Shown in pieces: positions 15,638 to 25,118 of a DNA stretch of 64,000 bases. Each line of letters opens with the position of its first letter. Position 1 is the stretch's first letter. The notes beneath the pieces were generated by a model. It was not told the origin of the DNA and did not search any database. It saw only the letters and a list, made by a program, of their open reading frames with translations. A program made the position numbers and the translations under genes. The stretch is from Archaeoglobus profundus DSM 5631 (lineage in GTDB: Archaea; Halobacteriota; Archaeoglobi; Archaeoglobales; Archaeoglobaceae), in NCBI RefSeq assembly GCF_000025285.1, contig NC_013741.1, positions 1,116,001 to 1,180,000 of the forward strand, given 5' to 3'.

Positions 15638-17650
15638 TTACTTAAGCTCACGATAATTTTTAAAGTTTTTTGAACTCTTGAGGTAAGCGGCAGTTATGAG
15701 GAAAAGGGTTAACCCTAAAATTCTAAATAAGTTGTCTGGAACGAGCATGAGAAATCCGTAAATAGTCAATGCAATTCTCAACGGTAAATTGCACTTCCTG
15801 AAGAGGTATCCTATAGTTGCACCATTTATACTTACTATCGCCAGTGCTGTGAACGCGAGAACCGTTATTAGCGTTAACACATCCGATAAAGAACCTGCGC
15901 CTATCAGAAGAAGTTGAGGTGTTAGTACAAAGACGTATGGGACGATGTATTTACCGATACCTATCTTGAATGCGTTTATTCCCGTCTTCCACGGATCGCT
16001 ACCAGCTATTGCCGAACCTGCGTAAGCTGCAAGCGCAACCGGTGGCGTAAGATCTGCAGCAACTCCAAAGTAAAAGACGAACATATGAGCTGGTAATATC
16101 AGTTCTGGATGGTTAACAAGCTCTCTTACACTCATTCCGTAAACATCAGCCAAGAAAGAAATTATCGCTGGTGCAGCGATTGTGCTGGTAATTATGTAGT
16201 TAGCTGTCGTCGGAACGCCCATTCCAAGTATCAAAGAGACAATCATTGTTAGGACGAGAACTATCATAAAGTTTCCCTGAGATAAATCCATTGCTATTCC
16301 GGCTATCTTAAATCCCAGTCCGGTTAGGGTAACTACTCCAACTATTATTCCGGCGGAGGCACATGCCATTGCAACTGCGACAACACCTCTACCGCCACTG
16401 CTCAAAGCATCGATTATGTTCTTTAAAATCCTCTTGAGAACAAGGCGCCAAGGCTCTTTAGCTTTTAGATTTTCGTAAATTGGTTTTATTACCATTATTG
16501 CGACAACTACAGCTATTGAATAGACCGCACTTAACACCGGTGTATATCCGCTTGCAAGCATGTATATCAAAACTGCAAGGGGTAAAAGGTAGTACCACCC
16601 TCTTTTCAAAACATCTCTAACTTTCGGAATCTCTTCATCCGAAAGTCCTCTAAGATTCTCCTTCCTAGCCTCTAAATCCACAGCAGTAAAAACGCCGAAG
16701 AAGTAAAGTATGGCCGGTATCAACGCGCACAGTGCAATTTTCGAATAGGGCATACCGACGAATTCAGCCATTATGAATGCGGCAGCACCCATTATGGGTG
16801 GCATTATTTGACCTCCAGTTGAAGCTGCGGGCTCTACTGCACCGGCGAACTCGGGCTTGTATCCAACTCTCTTCATCAGGGGTATTGTGAAAGAGCCAGT
16901 TGTTACGGTGTTAGCTACCGAACTACCAGAAACCATACCCATCAGGGCACTTGCGACAACGGCAGCCTTGGCGGGACCTCCTACAGCTCTACCAGTCAAG
17001 GCTATTGCCAAATCTATGAAGAACTTTCCAGCACCAGATTTTTCTAGGAATGCACCAAATATTACAAAGAGAACGACAAATGTTGCTGATACAGCTAAAG
17101 GCGTGCCAAAAACACCCTCTTTCGTCAGGTAAAGGTGCTCGAGTATTTCTTTCCAAGAGTAAGATGGATGGGAGAGAAAAGGAAGGCTGTCTCCAAATTT
17201 TGCATAAAGTATGAAAGCAACTGCCACGATTACCAAGGCGGGGTTTACAGCCCTCCTCGTAGCTTCGAGAACGAATATTATCCCAAGTAAGGCAATAATG
17301 TAGTCCGTGAGCGTGTAACCTATTGCCGCTCTCTTTAGGAGCTCTGTGTAGTTAAGAGCTATATAGGATGCCACGTAAAATCCAATAGCAGCTAAGATAA
17401 GATCGTAAATTGGAATTCCTTCTGATTCATCCCCCCTTCTCGCTGGAAACAGCAGGAAGGTTAAGGCTATTGCAAAAGCAAGATGTATTGATTTAACAAT
17501 ATCTAGCTGAAGTAACCCCGTGTAAGAGCCGTTTATGATGTGAAAGAGGGAAAATACGGATGATACCGCCAATACTAGGACTGCTTGCCATCCAGACAAT
17601 CTTCTTTCATGGGCAAACTTTCTTTTAATCTTTGAAAGATCCACTGCCAT
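15638..17650 (-). CDS. TRAP transporter fused 4TM/12TM permease (DctQM-like)
   Basis: A 670-residue integral membrane protein that fuses the small 4-TM (DctQ-like) and large 12-TM (DctM-like) TRAP subunits, as is usual for TAXI systems. The N-terminus is cytoplasmic and basic (KIKRKFAHERRLSGWQ). A DctM core follows with GSSVANTVTTGSFTIPLMKR and GMGVPTTANYIITSTIAAPA, the two repeated reentrant loop regions. It imports the solute delivered by the TAXI receptor encoded next. The gene start is inside the preceding DUF1850 gene (76-nt overlap), a tight translational coupling typical of this transporter group. Confidence 0.93.
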   Translation of the reverse strand: MAVDLSKIKRKFAHERRLSGWQAVLVLAVSSVFSLFHIINGSYTGLLQLDIVKSIHLAFAIALTFLLFPARRGDESEGIPIYDLILAAIGFYVASYIALNYTELLKRAAIGYTLTDYIIALLGIIFVLEATRRAVNPALVIVAVAFILYAKFGDSLPFLSHPSYSWKEILEHLYLTKEGVFGTPLAVSATFVVLFVIFGAFLEKSGAGKFFIDLAIALTGRAVGGPAKAAVVASALMGMVSGSSVANTVTTGSFTIPLMKRVGYKPEFAGAVEPAASTGGQIMPPIMGAAAFIMAEFVGMPYSKIALCALIPAILYFFGVFTAVDLEARKENLRGLSDEEIPKVRDVLKRGWYYLLPLAVLIYMLASGYTPVLSAVYSIAVVVAIMVIKPIYENLKAKEPWRLVLKRILKNIIDALSSGGRGVVAVAMACASAGIIVGVVTLTGLGFKIAGIAMDLSQGNFMIVLVLTMIVSLILGMGVPTTANYIITSTIAAPAIISFLADVYGMSVRELVNHPELILPAHMFVFYFGVAADLTPPVALAAYAGSAIAGSDPWKTGINAFKIGIGKYIVPYVFVLTPQLLLIGAGSLSDVLTLITVLAFTALAIVSINGATIGYLFRKCNLPLRIALTIYGFLMLVPDNLFRILGLTLFLITAAYLKSSKNFKNYRELK

Positions 17651-18078
17651 AGGTCATCAACCCTTAGCTTTACCAGAGTGCCGAAATTGTCGAGTTTAAG
17701 AGTTTTGTTATCTACGCGGAGTGTGTAGTTATTGAAGTCGTACGTTGATACATAAAAGCTTCTGAAACTCTTGTTAAATCTGTAAACTATGTAATAGTCT
17801 TCAAAAGTTAAGTTCCCGTAATAGGGCAAACCCCAACCGAAAGATTTGCTCATCGCCTTCTTAAGAATTAAATTTCCATCGTAAACTTCGTAAACTTCAA
17901 TGTAATCGAAGAGTTCGACGGAGTGAACGAACTTCAGTGTAACGATTGTGCCATCTTTAATTAACATTTGCTGAACGTTTCTGTCACCTTGAACAGTTAG
18001 GACGTTGTAGAGGGAGATGTAGTAAATCAGAATTAGGGTGGAGAAACAAAAAAGTATAAGTAAAAAAATTTTCTTCAT
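17575..18078 (-). CDS. DUF1850 protein linked to TAXI-TRAP transport
   Basis: A 167-residue protein with one N-terminal hydrophobic segment (about residues 4-25, a signal anchor), then a beta-rich domain with the DUF1850 hallmark of a conserved FVHSVE near residue 50 and the aromatic-rich FGWGLPYYG near 80. DUF1850 genes are commonly found beside TAXI-TRAP permeases, as here, and an accessory extracytoplasmic role is assumed. The start ATG overlaps the stop of the CBS gene (ATGA), and the coding end overlaps the TRAP permease by 76 nt. No biochemical function is established for the family that I know of. Confidence 0.8.
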   Translation of the reverse strand: MKKIFLLILFCFSTLILIYYISLYNVLTVQGDRNVQQMLIKDGTIVTLKFVHSVELFDYIEVYEVYDGNLILKKAMSKSFGWGLPYYGNLTFEDYYIVYRFNKSFRSFYVSTYDFNNYTLRVDNKTLKLDNFGTLVKLRVDDLWQWIFQRLKESLPMKEDCLDGKQS

Positions 18079-18914
18079 ATCTCAAGCAAGACCTTTATCA
18101 ATCCTTTATCCTTCACTATTCCACATATTCTGTCCATATGATCCAAAACGGGTATGTGATCTACATCATTCCTAATCATTTCCTTGGCACACTTTGAAAC
18201 GGTGGTCTGAGGATATACGTAAGCTGGTTTCTTCATGAAATTTTTAACGGGATCCTTCGGTAGTTTCAGAACGCTAACTTCAAAGAACTTGGTAACGTAA
18301 TCTCTCGTGCCCTCCCAACTCCACTCATCGTCAACATCACTTGATGAAGAGTACTGCGTTTTCTCAATAAACTCCTCTATCAAACTTTCAGTTAGCATGA
18401 TCTTCTCATCCACCAAACCAACAAGTTTAGCGTTGTCATCCAAAACGGGGCATAACTCCGAACCACTAAGCCTCATAACTTCTCCACACACATTTAAAGG
18501 CATACCGTCCCAAACGCACACAACTTCGTTACACATGTAGTCTTTAACTGGCTTCTCTATATTCATCTCAGCAATCTTCTTTATGATGTTTCTAACCGTT
18601 AGAAATCCAACGAGCTTACCCCTTTCAACAACTGGAAGTCTCCTAAATGGGTTTTTTAAGAATATTTCAACTACCTTCTTTATGCTGTCGTTAGGTTTGA
18701 CAGTAACCGGATTTTCGGTCATCAGTAAAGCTAGCTGATCCTCCTCTATCTTTCTCAGAAGATCCTTTATGGTGACGATTCCTACGAGCTTACCGCTTTT
18801 TAGAACTGGTGCTGCAGAGACGTTGTGCTTCTTCAGGATCTCGAGAACCTTATCTCTCGTGCTTGGAAGTTCCGCATAAATTACATTTTTAGTCATAACA
18901 TCCTTTACCTTCAT
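18075..18914 (-). CDS. Four-CBS-motif regulatory protein in the transporter cluster
   Basis: A 279-residue soluble protein with four CBS motifs, starting MKVKDVMTKNVIYAEL and repeating LVGIVTIKDLL, LVGFLTVRNII, LVGLVDEKIML and ICGIVKDKGLI. The region around residue 190-215 has a charged spacer (DVDDEWSWEG). The ATG at 18914 is preferred: an A/T box CTTTTTAAAT centred near 18946 would start transcription near 18920, and the family starts this way; the ATG at 18938 is possible. It lies between the Liv permease genes and the TRAP operon on the same strand, so a nucleotide-responsive control of uptake is an attractive but unproven idea. Confidence 0.82.
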   Translation of the reverse strand: MKVKDVMTKNVIYAELPSTRDKVLEILKKHNVSAAPVLKSGKLVGIVTIKDLLRKIEEDQLALLMTENPVTVKPNDSIKKVVEIFLKNPFRRLPVVERGKLVGFLTVRNIIKKIAEMNIEKPVKDYMCNEVVCVWDGMPLNVCGEVMRLSGSELCPVLDDNAKLVGLVDEKIMLTESLIEEFIEKTQYSSSSDVDDEWSWEGTRDYVTKFFEVSVLKLPKDPVKNFMKKPAYVYPQTTVSKCAKEMIRNDVDHIPVLDHMDRICGIVKDKGLIKVLLEI

Positions 18915-18949
18915 TATGTCGTCCTTTGGCAGCACCATTATTTAAAAAG

Positions 18950-19981
18950 CTAACCCTTCCTCATTCTCCCTTTGATAGGCTTAGTCGCTATAGGTTTCTC
19001 CTTTATGAGTCCTTCAGGTCTGTAGTATAATATCAACAGAGTTACCGCACCGAAGAGCATGTATCCCAGCCAAGTGGAAGAGAAGGGAATGTGCAAGAGA
19101 GTTTTTATCTCGAACTTATATGTTTCAAGTAGAACTTTTGTTGTAGCAAAGACAAATGCTCCTGCCAGAACTCCCCTGTTGTTACTCAGACCACCAAGTA
19201 TTATCATTAGGAACGGTAAGAATGTCCAGTAGAATCTACTGTAAAGGTTCAATATTCCCGCAACGTTTGCCGTATATAATGCGTAGAGTGCTCCGGCGAG
19301 AGCGGCAATTCCAGAACCTATTGCCACTATTTTAACTCTTAATACCATTATATCTCTTCCAAATGCTTTAACAACATTCTCGTTTTCTCTCATTGCCCTT
19401 AGAATTCTACCGTAGGGTGTATTCAGAAGCTTCTCAGCAAAGACGAAGACTAGAAACGCCACAACTAAGATAATACCTATAAAGACAACATCTCTACCAC
19501 TGGGAACAAAATTCAAAACGTCTGGTATTGAGACGCCGTAATAACCACCGGCAATGTCCGTGCTGTAGTAAAGTATCTGCAAAACTACTTCACTTATCGC
19601 TAAGAGTGTTATCGCAAGGTAATCCTCAGATAGCTTAGCGCTTGGGAGTATAAATATCGCACCGACCAGCATTCCGATTAGACAAGCAATGACGAGGGAA
19701 AGAATAAGCAACCCTATTCCAAAGAGCGGGTTGTGTGCAATTATATCGTTTGCAATTGAAGAGGCTTGACCACTCGCAACGAGAAACTGACCATTTACAT
19801 TGAACATGAACATGAGTAGCCTTACAACTACGCCACCAACAGCTACGGCCCCAACAACAACGGCCAAACATCTTCCAAAGTTAGGTATTCCAGCATATCC
19901 GTACTCCAAGTTTAAGCTTATTGCTACTATCGCGTAGAGTCCAAACCAAAACAATACTGTGGTTACTATCTCCCAAGCCAT
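18950..19981 (-). CDS. livM: Branched-chain amino-acid ABC transporter permease LivM
   Basis: A 343-residue polytopic permease. The LivM family signature is visible as SLNLEYGYAGIPNFG near the start, the EAA-like segment LRAMRENENVVKAFGRDIMVLRVK in the middle (about residues 205-228), and FLMIILGGLSNNRGVLAGA. It pairs with LivH to form the membrane channel of a branched-chain amino-acid or amide importer. The ATG at 19981 follows GGAGGAGGT by 7 nt and lies inside the end of livH (16-nt overlap). The ATPases and binding protein are encoded divergently at 21-23.8 kb. Confidence 0.92.
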   Translation of the reverse strand: MAWEIVTTVLFWFGLYAIVAISLNLEYGYAGIPNFGRCLAVVVGAVAVGGVVVRLLMFMFNVNGQFLVASGQASSIANDIIAHNPLFGIGLLILSLVIACLIGMLVGAIFILPSAKLSEDYLAITLLAISEVVLQILYYSTDIAGGYYGVSIPDVLNFVPSGRDVVFIGIILVVAFLVFVFAEKLLNTPYGRILRAMRENENVVKAFGRDIMVLRVKIVAIGSGIAALAGALYALYTANVAGILNLYSRFYWTFLPFLMIILGGLSNNRGVLAGAFVFATTKVLLETYKFEIKTLLHIPFSSTWLGYMLFGAVTLLILYYRPEGLIKEKPIATKPIKGRMRKG

Positions 19982-20880
19982 TTCAATAACCTCCTCCACC
20001 TTATACTAACGATTCCTTTTGGAGCTATCAGGAGAGTTGCGATTAGTATTGAAAGGGGTATGACTTTACTGTACGAAAGAATAGCTGGTCCGAAGTACAG
20101 TGAAAGTGCATAAGATGCAAGGCTCTCCGAAAGACCTACGATGTATCCGCCTATTACTGCACCTAACAGACTGCTTAAGCCACCTACGATGCTTGAAGCA
20201 AAGATTGAAACTATTAAGACATCACCCGTTACCGGGAATATCTGCTGTTTAAATGGCAAGATTCCTCCCGCCAATCCAGCCAATGCACCTGATAAAAACC
20301 AAGAGAAAAGGCGAGTATATTCCACGTTTATTCCCATTATCTCAGCTAGGGCAGGATTTTCCATCGATGCTCTAAGAGCTATACCAAACTTTGTCTTATA
20401 TAGCAAGAAAGTCAGAAATACGATTGTAAGCAATATAACCAAGCTTGAAACTACAAGTCTGCCGTGAAGTCCTACAACGGGAAAGTCTAAGGGTGTAAAT
20501 AAGAAATTGGTCGTGCTTTTCTTTGTTATGGAGGATAAAAATCCAGAGTAAGCCCCTATAACTCCCAAGAGAAGAATATCCCAAGCGAGTGTTGCGATCA
20601 TAAGCGTTACGACAGAAGCCCCCCTGCCTATAAGGGGTCTTAGAGCGATTAAGTACGTTGCCAATCCGAGCAAACCACCGAAGAGAAAACACAGTGGTAG
20701 GGAGTGATAAGGATGTATGTTACAGATTTGCAGGAAAGTTAGAGCTACATATGAGCCAAAAACTGCGAACGAACCTTGAGCAAAGTTGGGAACAGACGTA
20801 GTTATGTATGTGATTGTGAGACCTAATGCTAGAAGAACCATGAGATTTGCGTAAATTAAGGCACCTTCTATGAGAGCCAT
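19966..20880 (-). CDS. livH: Branched-chain amino-acid ABC transporter permease LivH
   Basis: A 304-residue permease with about eight hydrophobic segments. The family pattern is ALGLTITYITTSVPNFAQGSF near the N-terminus, the cytoplasmic loop GIALRASMENPALAEIMGINVEYTR (about residues 170-195) that contacts the ATPase, and SIVGGLSSLLGAVIGGYIVG. It forms the transmembrane pathway with LivM. The ATG at 20880 sits about 25 nt from a TATA-like GTTTATAAC on the minus strand, so the transcript is probably leaderless. Divergent from livK. Confidence 0.92.
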   Translation of the reverse strand: MALIEGALIYANLMVLLALGLTITYITTSVPNFAQGSFAVFGSYVALTFLQICNIHPYHSLPLCFLFGGLLGLATYLIALRPLIGRGASVVTLMIATLAWDILLLGVIGAYSGFLSSITKKSTTNFLFTPLDFPVVGLHGRLVVSSLVILLTIVFLTFLLYKTKFGIALRASMENPALAEIMGINVEYTRLFSWFLSGALAGLAGGILPFKQQIFPVTGDVLIVSIFASSIVGGLSSLLGAVIGGYIVGLSESLASYALSLYFGPAILSYSKVIPLSILIATLLIAPKGIVSIRWRRLLKWLGR

Positions 20881-20979
20881 GAATTTTCGCCGCTATAACG
20901 TTATAAACATTTTTCGATTATAAACGTTTTTCGATTTCAAATGAAAAGGTTTTAATTCTAAATGATTGTTCATGAAGTC
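20881..20979. promoter_or_regulatory. Divergent livHM / livKGF promoter with tandem 17-bp repeat
   Basis: The region carries two adjacent 17-bp copies of ATAAAC(A/G)TTTTTCGATT at 20903-20919 and 20920-20936, differing at one base. Read on the minus strand these contain TATA-like GTTTATAA boxes, the nearer one about 25 nt from the livH ATG. A separate TTTTAATT box at about 20950-20956 is about 27 nt from the livK ATG at 20980. A nearby ATAACGTTAT palindrome (20895-20904) adds symmetry. The repeats could be a shared operator controlling both transcription units; that function is inferred. Confidence 0.5.
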
Positions 20980-22362
20980 ATGAGGAAAGTTTGGGTCTTG
21001 TTAGCAATTGTGACAGCCCTCTTGTTAAGTCCCACCGCCTTGGCAGAAAAGCAGACTATAAAGATCGGAGTGCTAGTTGACCTCTCTGGAGACCTCTCAA
21101 CCTATGGTAATGACATAAAAGACACGTTATCCATAGCTAAGGACAAGATAAACGAGTATTTTGAAGAAAAAGGATTGCCGTATCAAGTTGAATTCGTTGT
21201 CGAAGACACTCAGATAAACCCCACAAGAGCGCTTGAACTCACACAGGAACTCTATAGTAAGGGTATAAAGCTGATAGTAGGGCCAATGGGTAGTGGAGAA
21301 GTTGCAAACATAAAAGGCTTTGTTACAAACAACAAAATTATAATAATTTCGCCATCATCAACTGCACTGCCTCAGATAATTGGATTTGCTAAGCCCGAAG
21401 ATAAGAAGTACATCTTCAGATTCGTTGGAACCGACGATCTGCAGACCGATGCAATTACGGGTGAGCTTAAGGATCTTGGAATAAAGGCAGTTGTAATAGT
21501 GTATAGAGACAACGCTTGGGGTAGAGGACTTTACGAGTGCATAAAGCCGAAACTCGAAAATGAAGGAATAGAAATTGGTGAAGTTATTCCTTATCCAGAT
21601 CAGATTCCAACAGACTGGTCAACCCACATAGCGAGCGCTGAGAATGCCGTTAACGATTTGCTAAAGAAATACAACACCAAAGAAGTAGCCATAGTCGCGT
21701 TCAGCTACGAAGAAATCTTCACAATGATGGCTCAGGCCGATCAGAATTCCGTGCTGTTCAAAGTCCTATGGTTTGGATGTGATGGTACAGCAAAGAGTGA
21801 CAAAATAAGTGATGTGTGTGGCAAGGTTGAAAAGGTCGGAATGTATTCAACGCTGTTCAGCTCCAAGGGTAAGGCTTACGAAGAGCTTGTTGAGGAGTAT
21901 CAAAAGAGAGGATTTGGCGAACATCCGTATCAATACGCATTGAACGCATACGACGCTGCATGGGTTCTTGCATTGAGCTATGTCGAGGTTATAAACAAGA
22001 CTGGTAGTTACGATCCAGACGTAATGGCTGAAACAATTCCAGTAGTTACGGAGAAGTACAGCAACGGTGAATACGGCGTTTACCCGGTCAGCGGTTACAT
22101 AAAGCTAAATGAGTGGAATGACAGAGCAAGTGGTGACTACGCAATATGGTACGTAAACGACCAGTGCGAGTGGGATCTCGCTGGAATCTGGAAGTTCGAA
22201 ACAAAGACGATTGAGTGGATGCATAAGCCAAGCGCACCAGTTGTAACAGAAGAGACCACGACGGCAACGGTTGCAACAACAGAGAAGACGCCCGGATTTG
22301 AAGGAGTCCTTGCAGTAGCGGGATTATTGGCAGTTGTTTACGCAATAAGAAGGAGAGCATGA
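20980..22362 (+). CDS. livK: Branched-chain amino-acid-type ABC substrate-binding protein with PGF-CTERM-like tail
   Basis: A 460-residue exported protein. A signal peptide (residues 1-22, MRKVWVLLAIVTALLL...ALA) is followed by a periplasmic-binding fold type I domain (IGVLVDLSGDLSTYGND at the start, GPMGSGEVANI, YRDNAWGRGL, ALNAYDAAW). A Thr-rich linker leads to a C-terminal tail PGFEGVLAVAGLLAVVYAIRRR, which matches the PGF-CTERM pattern cut by archaeosortase for lipid anchoring to the cell surface. The start at 20980 fits a leaderless transcript from a TATA box near 20953; an ATG at 20962 is possible. The stop overlaps livG (ATGA). The ligand is likely a branched-chain or related amino acid. 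Confidence 0.9.
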   Translation: MRKVWVLLAIVTALLLSPTALAEKQTIKIGVLVDLSGDLSTYGNDIKDTLSIAKDKINEYFEEKGLPYQVEFVVEDTQINPTRALELTQELYSKGIKLIVGPMGSGEVANIKGFVTNNKIIIISPSSTALPQIIGFAKPEDKKYIFRFVGTDDLQTDAITGELKDLGIKAVVIVYRDNAWGRGLYECIKPKLENEGIEIGEVIPYPDQIPTDWSTHIASAENAVNDLLKKYNTKEVAIVAFSYEEIFTMMAQADQNSVLFKVLWFGCDGTAKSDKISDVCGKVEKVGMYSTLFSSKGKAYEELVEEYQKRGFGEHPYQYALNAYDAAWVLALSYVEVINKTGSYDPDVMAETIPVVTEKYSNGEYGVYPVSGYIKLNEWNDRASGDYAIWYVNDQCEWDLAGIWKFETKTIEWMHKPSAPVVTEETTTATVATTEKTPGFEGVLAVAGLLAVVYAIRRRA

Positions 22363-23111
22363 AGATTCTGAAAACAGTTTCTCTTTCCAAATTTTTTGAC
22401 GGTTTAAAGGCTCTTAACAAAGTCAACATCGAAGTCGATAGGCAAACATTAACACTCATAATAGGACCAAACGGTTCTGGCAAGTCAACCTTCATAAACA
22501 CGATCTGTGGATTCTACAAGCCAGATGAGGGAAAAGTCTACTTTGAGGGCAAAGATATAACGGGCTTACCACCGAACAAGATATACGAGCATGGAATAGT
22601 TAGAACTTTCCAAACCCCACAACCACTTAAGAAGCTTACAGTTCTTGAGAATCTCATCATCGCAGAAAGACACGTTGGAGAAAATGTCTTAAAGGCTTTA
22701 AGATATTCGAGCTGGCTTAAGCAGGAGGAGGAACTTGTCGAAAGAGCCTTTAAAACGTTGGAGTTTCTGAAGATAGACCACTTGTGGGACAGAGAGGCTT
22801 ACAAGCTGAGTGGAGGTCAGTTGAAGCTCGTAGAAGTTGGGAGAGCTTTGATGACTAATCCCAAGATGATCGTTACAGATGAACCTATAGCCGGAGTAGC
22901 TCCAGCTTTAGCTCATGAGATCTTTGATAGGTTTGTCGAGCTCAAGAAGAAGGGGATAACTTTCTTGATAGTCGAGCACAGACTTGATATAGTCATGAGT
23001 TATGTCGATTACGTCTACGTCATGGCGAGCGGTCAAGTCATATCGCAGGGCAAGCCAGAGGATGTAATGAACGATCCAAGGGTTATTGAAGTTTACCTAG
23101 GAGGTGATTGA
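22359..23111 (+). CDS. livG: Branched-chain amino-acid ABC transporter ATPase LivG
   Basis: A 250-residue ABC ATPase. Walker A is GPNGSGKST, the Q-loop lies in [15 protein letters not shown], the ABC signature is [15 protein letters not shown], Walker B is [13 protein letters not shown], and the H-loop is VEHRLD. The GVAP after Walker B is typical of LivG. It binds the LivHM permease with LivF. The start codon overlaps the end of livK by 4 nt and livF follows with a 1-nt gap, so livKGF is one operon. Confidence 0.93.
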   Translation: MKILKTVSLSKFFDGLKALNKVNIEVDRQTLTLIIGPNGSGKSTFINTICGFYKPDEGKVYFEGKDITGLPPNKIYEHGIVRTFQTPQPLKKLTVLENLIIAERHVGENVLKALRYSSWLKQEEELVERAFKTLEFLKIDHLWDREAYKLSGGQLKLVEVGRALMTNPKMIVTDEPIAGVAPALAHEIFDRFVELKKKGITFLIVEHRLDIVMSYVDYVYVMASGQVISQGKPEDVMNDPRVIEVYLGGD

Positions 23112-23112
23112 T

Positions 23113-23820
23113 TTGATAAAGATAGAAAACTTGAACGCTGGATACAGGGAGTTGCACATACTCTTCGATATTAACGCTGAAATGCCTAAGAACAAGATAA
23201 CTACAATAGTGGGACCGAACGGCTCTGGCAAATCTACACTCCTCAAAGCCATTTACGGGCTAGCAACTATATATTCGGGAAGCGTTAAGCTAGACGGGAA
23301 AGATATAACCCATGTACCCCCTCACGACAAGGCTAGATTGGGATTAGCCTATCTACCTCAAATAGAGAATGTGTTCGTAAATTTGACTGTGATGGAGAAC
23401 CTGAAGATAGCGGGATACATCCTCGAAAAAAACGAGCTTGAAGAGAGAATAAAAATGGCCCTTGACTTCTTCCCGGAGCTGAAATACTACACCAATAGAA
23501 AAGCAGGAACGCTAAGTGGTGGTGAGAGGCAGTTCTTAGCAATCGCAATGGCTCTCGTAAAGAACGCCAAAGTTATAATGCTCGACGAGCCTACAGCCCA
23601 ACTCTCGCCAAAGTTAGCCGAGACGGTTTTTCAGAAGATCGTAGAGCTAAGAGATGAACTTGGATTAACAGTTGTTTTGGTCGAACAGAATGCCAAGAGA
23701 GCCTTAGAGATCAGCGATAAGGCTTACATGCTAATAAGTGGAAGAGTAGTATTTGAAGGAAGTGCAAGAGATTTGCTCGAGCACGAGAAGTTTGAAAGAT
23801 ATTGTATGGGCTTAACCTAA
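23113..23820 (+). CDS. livF: Branched-chain amino-acid ABC transporter ATPase LivF
   Basis: A 235-residue ABC ATPase. Walker [10 protein letters not shown], signature [15 protein letters not shown], Walker [14 protein letters not shown] and H-loop VEQNAK are intact; the Q-loop is in YLPQIENVF. The start is probably the TTG at 23113, because GGAGGTGAT lies 5 nt upstream and the protein then begins [10 protein letters not shown] as the family does; a GTG at 23104 would overlap livG. The C-terminus overlaps the convergent rnz gene by 4 nt. Confidence 0.9.
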   Translation: MIKIENLNAGYRELHILFDINAEMPKNKITTIVGPNGSGKSTLLKAIYGLATIYSGSVKLDGKDITHVPPHDKARLGLAYLPQIENVFVNLTVMENLKIAGYILEKNELEERIKMALDFFPELKYYTNRKAGTLSGGERQFLAIAMALVKNAKVIMLDEPTAQLSPKLAETVFQKIVELRDELGLTVVLVEQNAKRALEISDKAYMLISGRVVFEGSARDLLEHEKFERYCMGLT

Positions 23821-24734
23821 TCTCTATACTTCACTTCTATACTCATAAAGTCTTCAGCAACCACAACGTTTTCAAAGATTTCTTTAGCTTCTTCAAGAAG
23901 GGGCGTAGCATCTTTCGAATACCTCGCACTTATGTGAGTCAATATCAGTTGCCTAACGTTCGCTCTCTTGGCAATTTCAGCTGCTTCTCTTGCGGTAGAA
24001 TGCTTTGTCTGGATTGCCCAATCCTGTAAATCGCTTGTGAAGGATGCATCGTGTATAAGCAGGTCAGCATCTCTAGCCACTTCAATCGTTCTCTCTGTTG
24101 GTCTTGTATCTCCTGTGTAAACGACTTTTCTACCCCTCCTTTTCGGCCCAACAACCATGTCTGGCGTTATTATTCTGCCGTTGATCTCTATCGCTTCACC
24201 CCTCACAAGCTTAGAGTACAGTGGGCCGGGCGGTATTCCCAAAGCCTCAGCTTTAGCCCTATCGAACTTACCGGGTCTATCCCTCTCTATTAAGGCGTAT
24301 CCCAAGCTTGGGACGATGTGATCAGTCTTAAATGCCAGAATCTTAAACTTGCCAAAATCGACTTCGTCCCCATCTTTTAATCCGTAAACCTCTATCGGGT
24401 AATTCAGGTTGTGATAACCAAACATTCTGAAAAGAGTTTTCATAAAATCGACATTCTCTTTTGGAACGAAAACTCTCAATCTCTCGGTTCTCTCATTCAA
24501 AGACATCGTTTCGATTAAGCCAAAAATTCCGATGAAGTGATCTGTGTGAAGATGAGTTATGAACACACTGTGTATTTTAAAACCCGTTTTTGCAATCATC
24601 ATCTGTCTCTGCGTCCCCTCTCCACAATCGAATAGTAATCTTATTCCTTCAAATTGAATGAGAATTGCCGAAGGATTTCTATTTGGTGCTGGAACCGTTC
24701 CAGAAGTTCCCAAGAATGTGACTTTGAGAAGCAT
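23817..24734 (-). CDS. rnz: Ribonuclease Z (tRNA 3' endonuclease)
   Basis: A 305-residue metallo-beta-lactamase enzyme that trims the 3' trailer of tRNA precursors. The zinc motif HLHTDH (about residue 61-66) is intact, along with the substrate-gripping flexible arm in the [16 protein letters not shown] segment, GDTRPT (about 212), and [11 protein letters not shown] and LTHISARY near the end. The length is typical of the short form RNase Z-S. The ATG at 24734 starts directly at the first beta strand ([11 protein letters not shown]). The gene ends against livF and lies just downstream of the uS10 gene on the same strand. Confidence 0.95.
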   Translation of the reverse strand: MLLKVTFLGTSGTVPAPNRNPSAILIQFEGIRLLFDCGEGTQRQMMIAKTGFKIHSVFITHLHTDHFIGIFGLIETMSLNERTERLRVFVPKENVDFMKTLFRMFGYHNLNYPIEVYGLKDGDEVDFGKFKILAFKTDHIVPSLGYALIERDRPGKFDRAKAEALGIPPGPLYSKLVRGEAIEINGRIITPDMVVGPKRRGRKVVYTGDTRPTERTIEVARDADLLIHDASFTSDLQDWAIQTKHSTAREAAEIAKRANVRQLILTHISARYSKDATPLLEEAKEIFENVVVAEDFMSIEVKYRD

Positions 24735-24770
24735 GGAGGAATTTATCGTTAAGAATTTAAAATTTTAAAA

Positions 24771-25091
24771 TTAGCTCTCCAAGACGATTTCAATGTTTAC
24801 ATCTTTAGGAACCTGAATTCTCATTATCTGCCTCAGAGCTCTCTCATCTGCTGCTATATCTATCAACCTCTTGTGTATTCTCATCTCCCAGTGGTCGTAT
24901 GTTTCACTGCCCTCTCCATCCGGAGCCTTTCTCACTGGAATGACCAACCTTCTAGTGAGTAACGGAATCGGTCCGCTTATGGCAACTCCAGTTTTGTTAG
25001 CTATCTCTTTGATCTGCTGGCAGATTCTGTCCAAATCCTTTGGATTTAGGCCAGAGAGTCTTATTCTCGCCTTTGGACCTTTAATCGGCAT
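24771..25091 (-). CDS. rps10: Ribosomal protein uS10
   Basis: A 106-residue small-subunit protein with the uS10 fold pattern: [18 protein letters not shown] at the start, [19 protein letters not shown] in the middle (the loop reaching into the head of the 30S), and [15 protein letters not shown]. The ATG at 25091 ([10 protein letters not shown]) is chosen over an in-frame start 12 nt upstream. It lies directly after the EF-1A gene, as is usual in archaeal str-like operons, and is likely transcribed with it from the TATA box upstream of tuf. Confidence 0.95.
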   Translation of the reverse strand: MPIKGPKARIRLSGLNPKDLDRICQQIKEIANKTGVAISGPIPLLTRRLVIPVRKAPDGEGSETYDHWEMRIHKRLIDIAADERALRQIMRIQVPKDVNIEIVLES

Positions 25092-25118
25092 GACTATCAC
25101 CAAAAATAAAAAAGAAAG

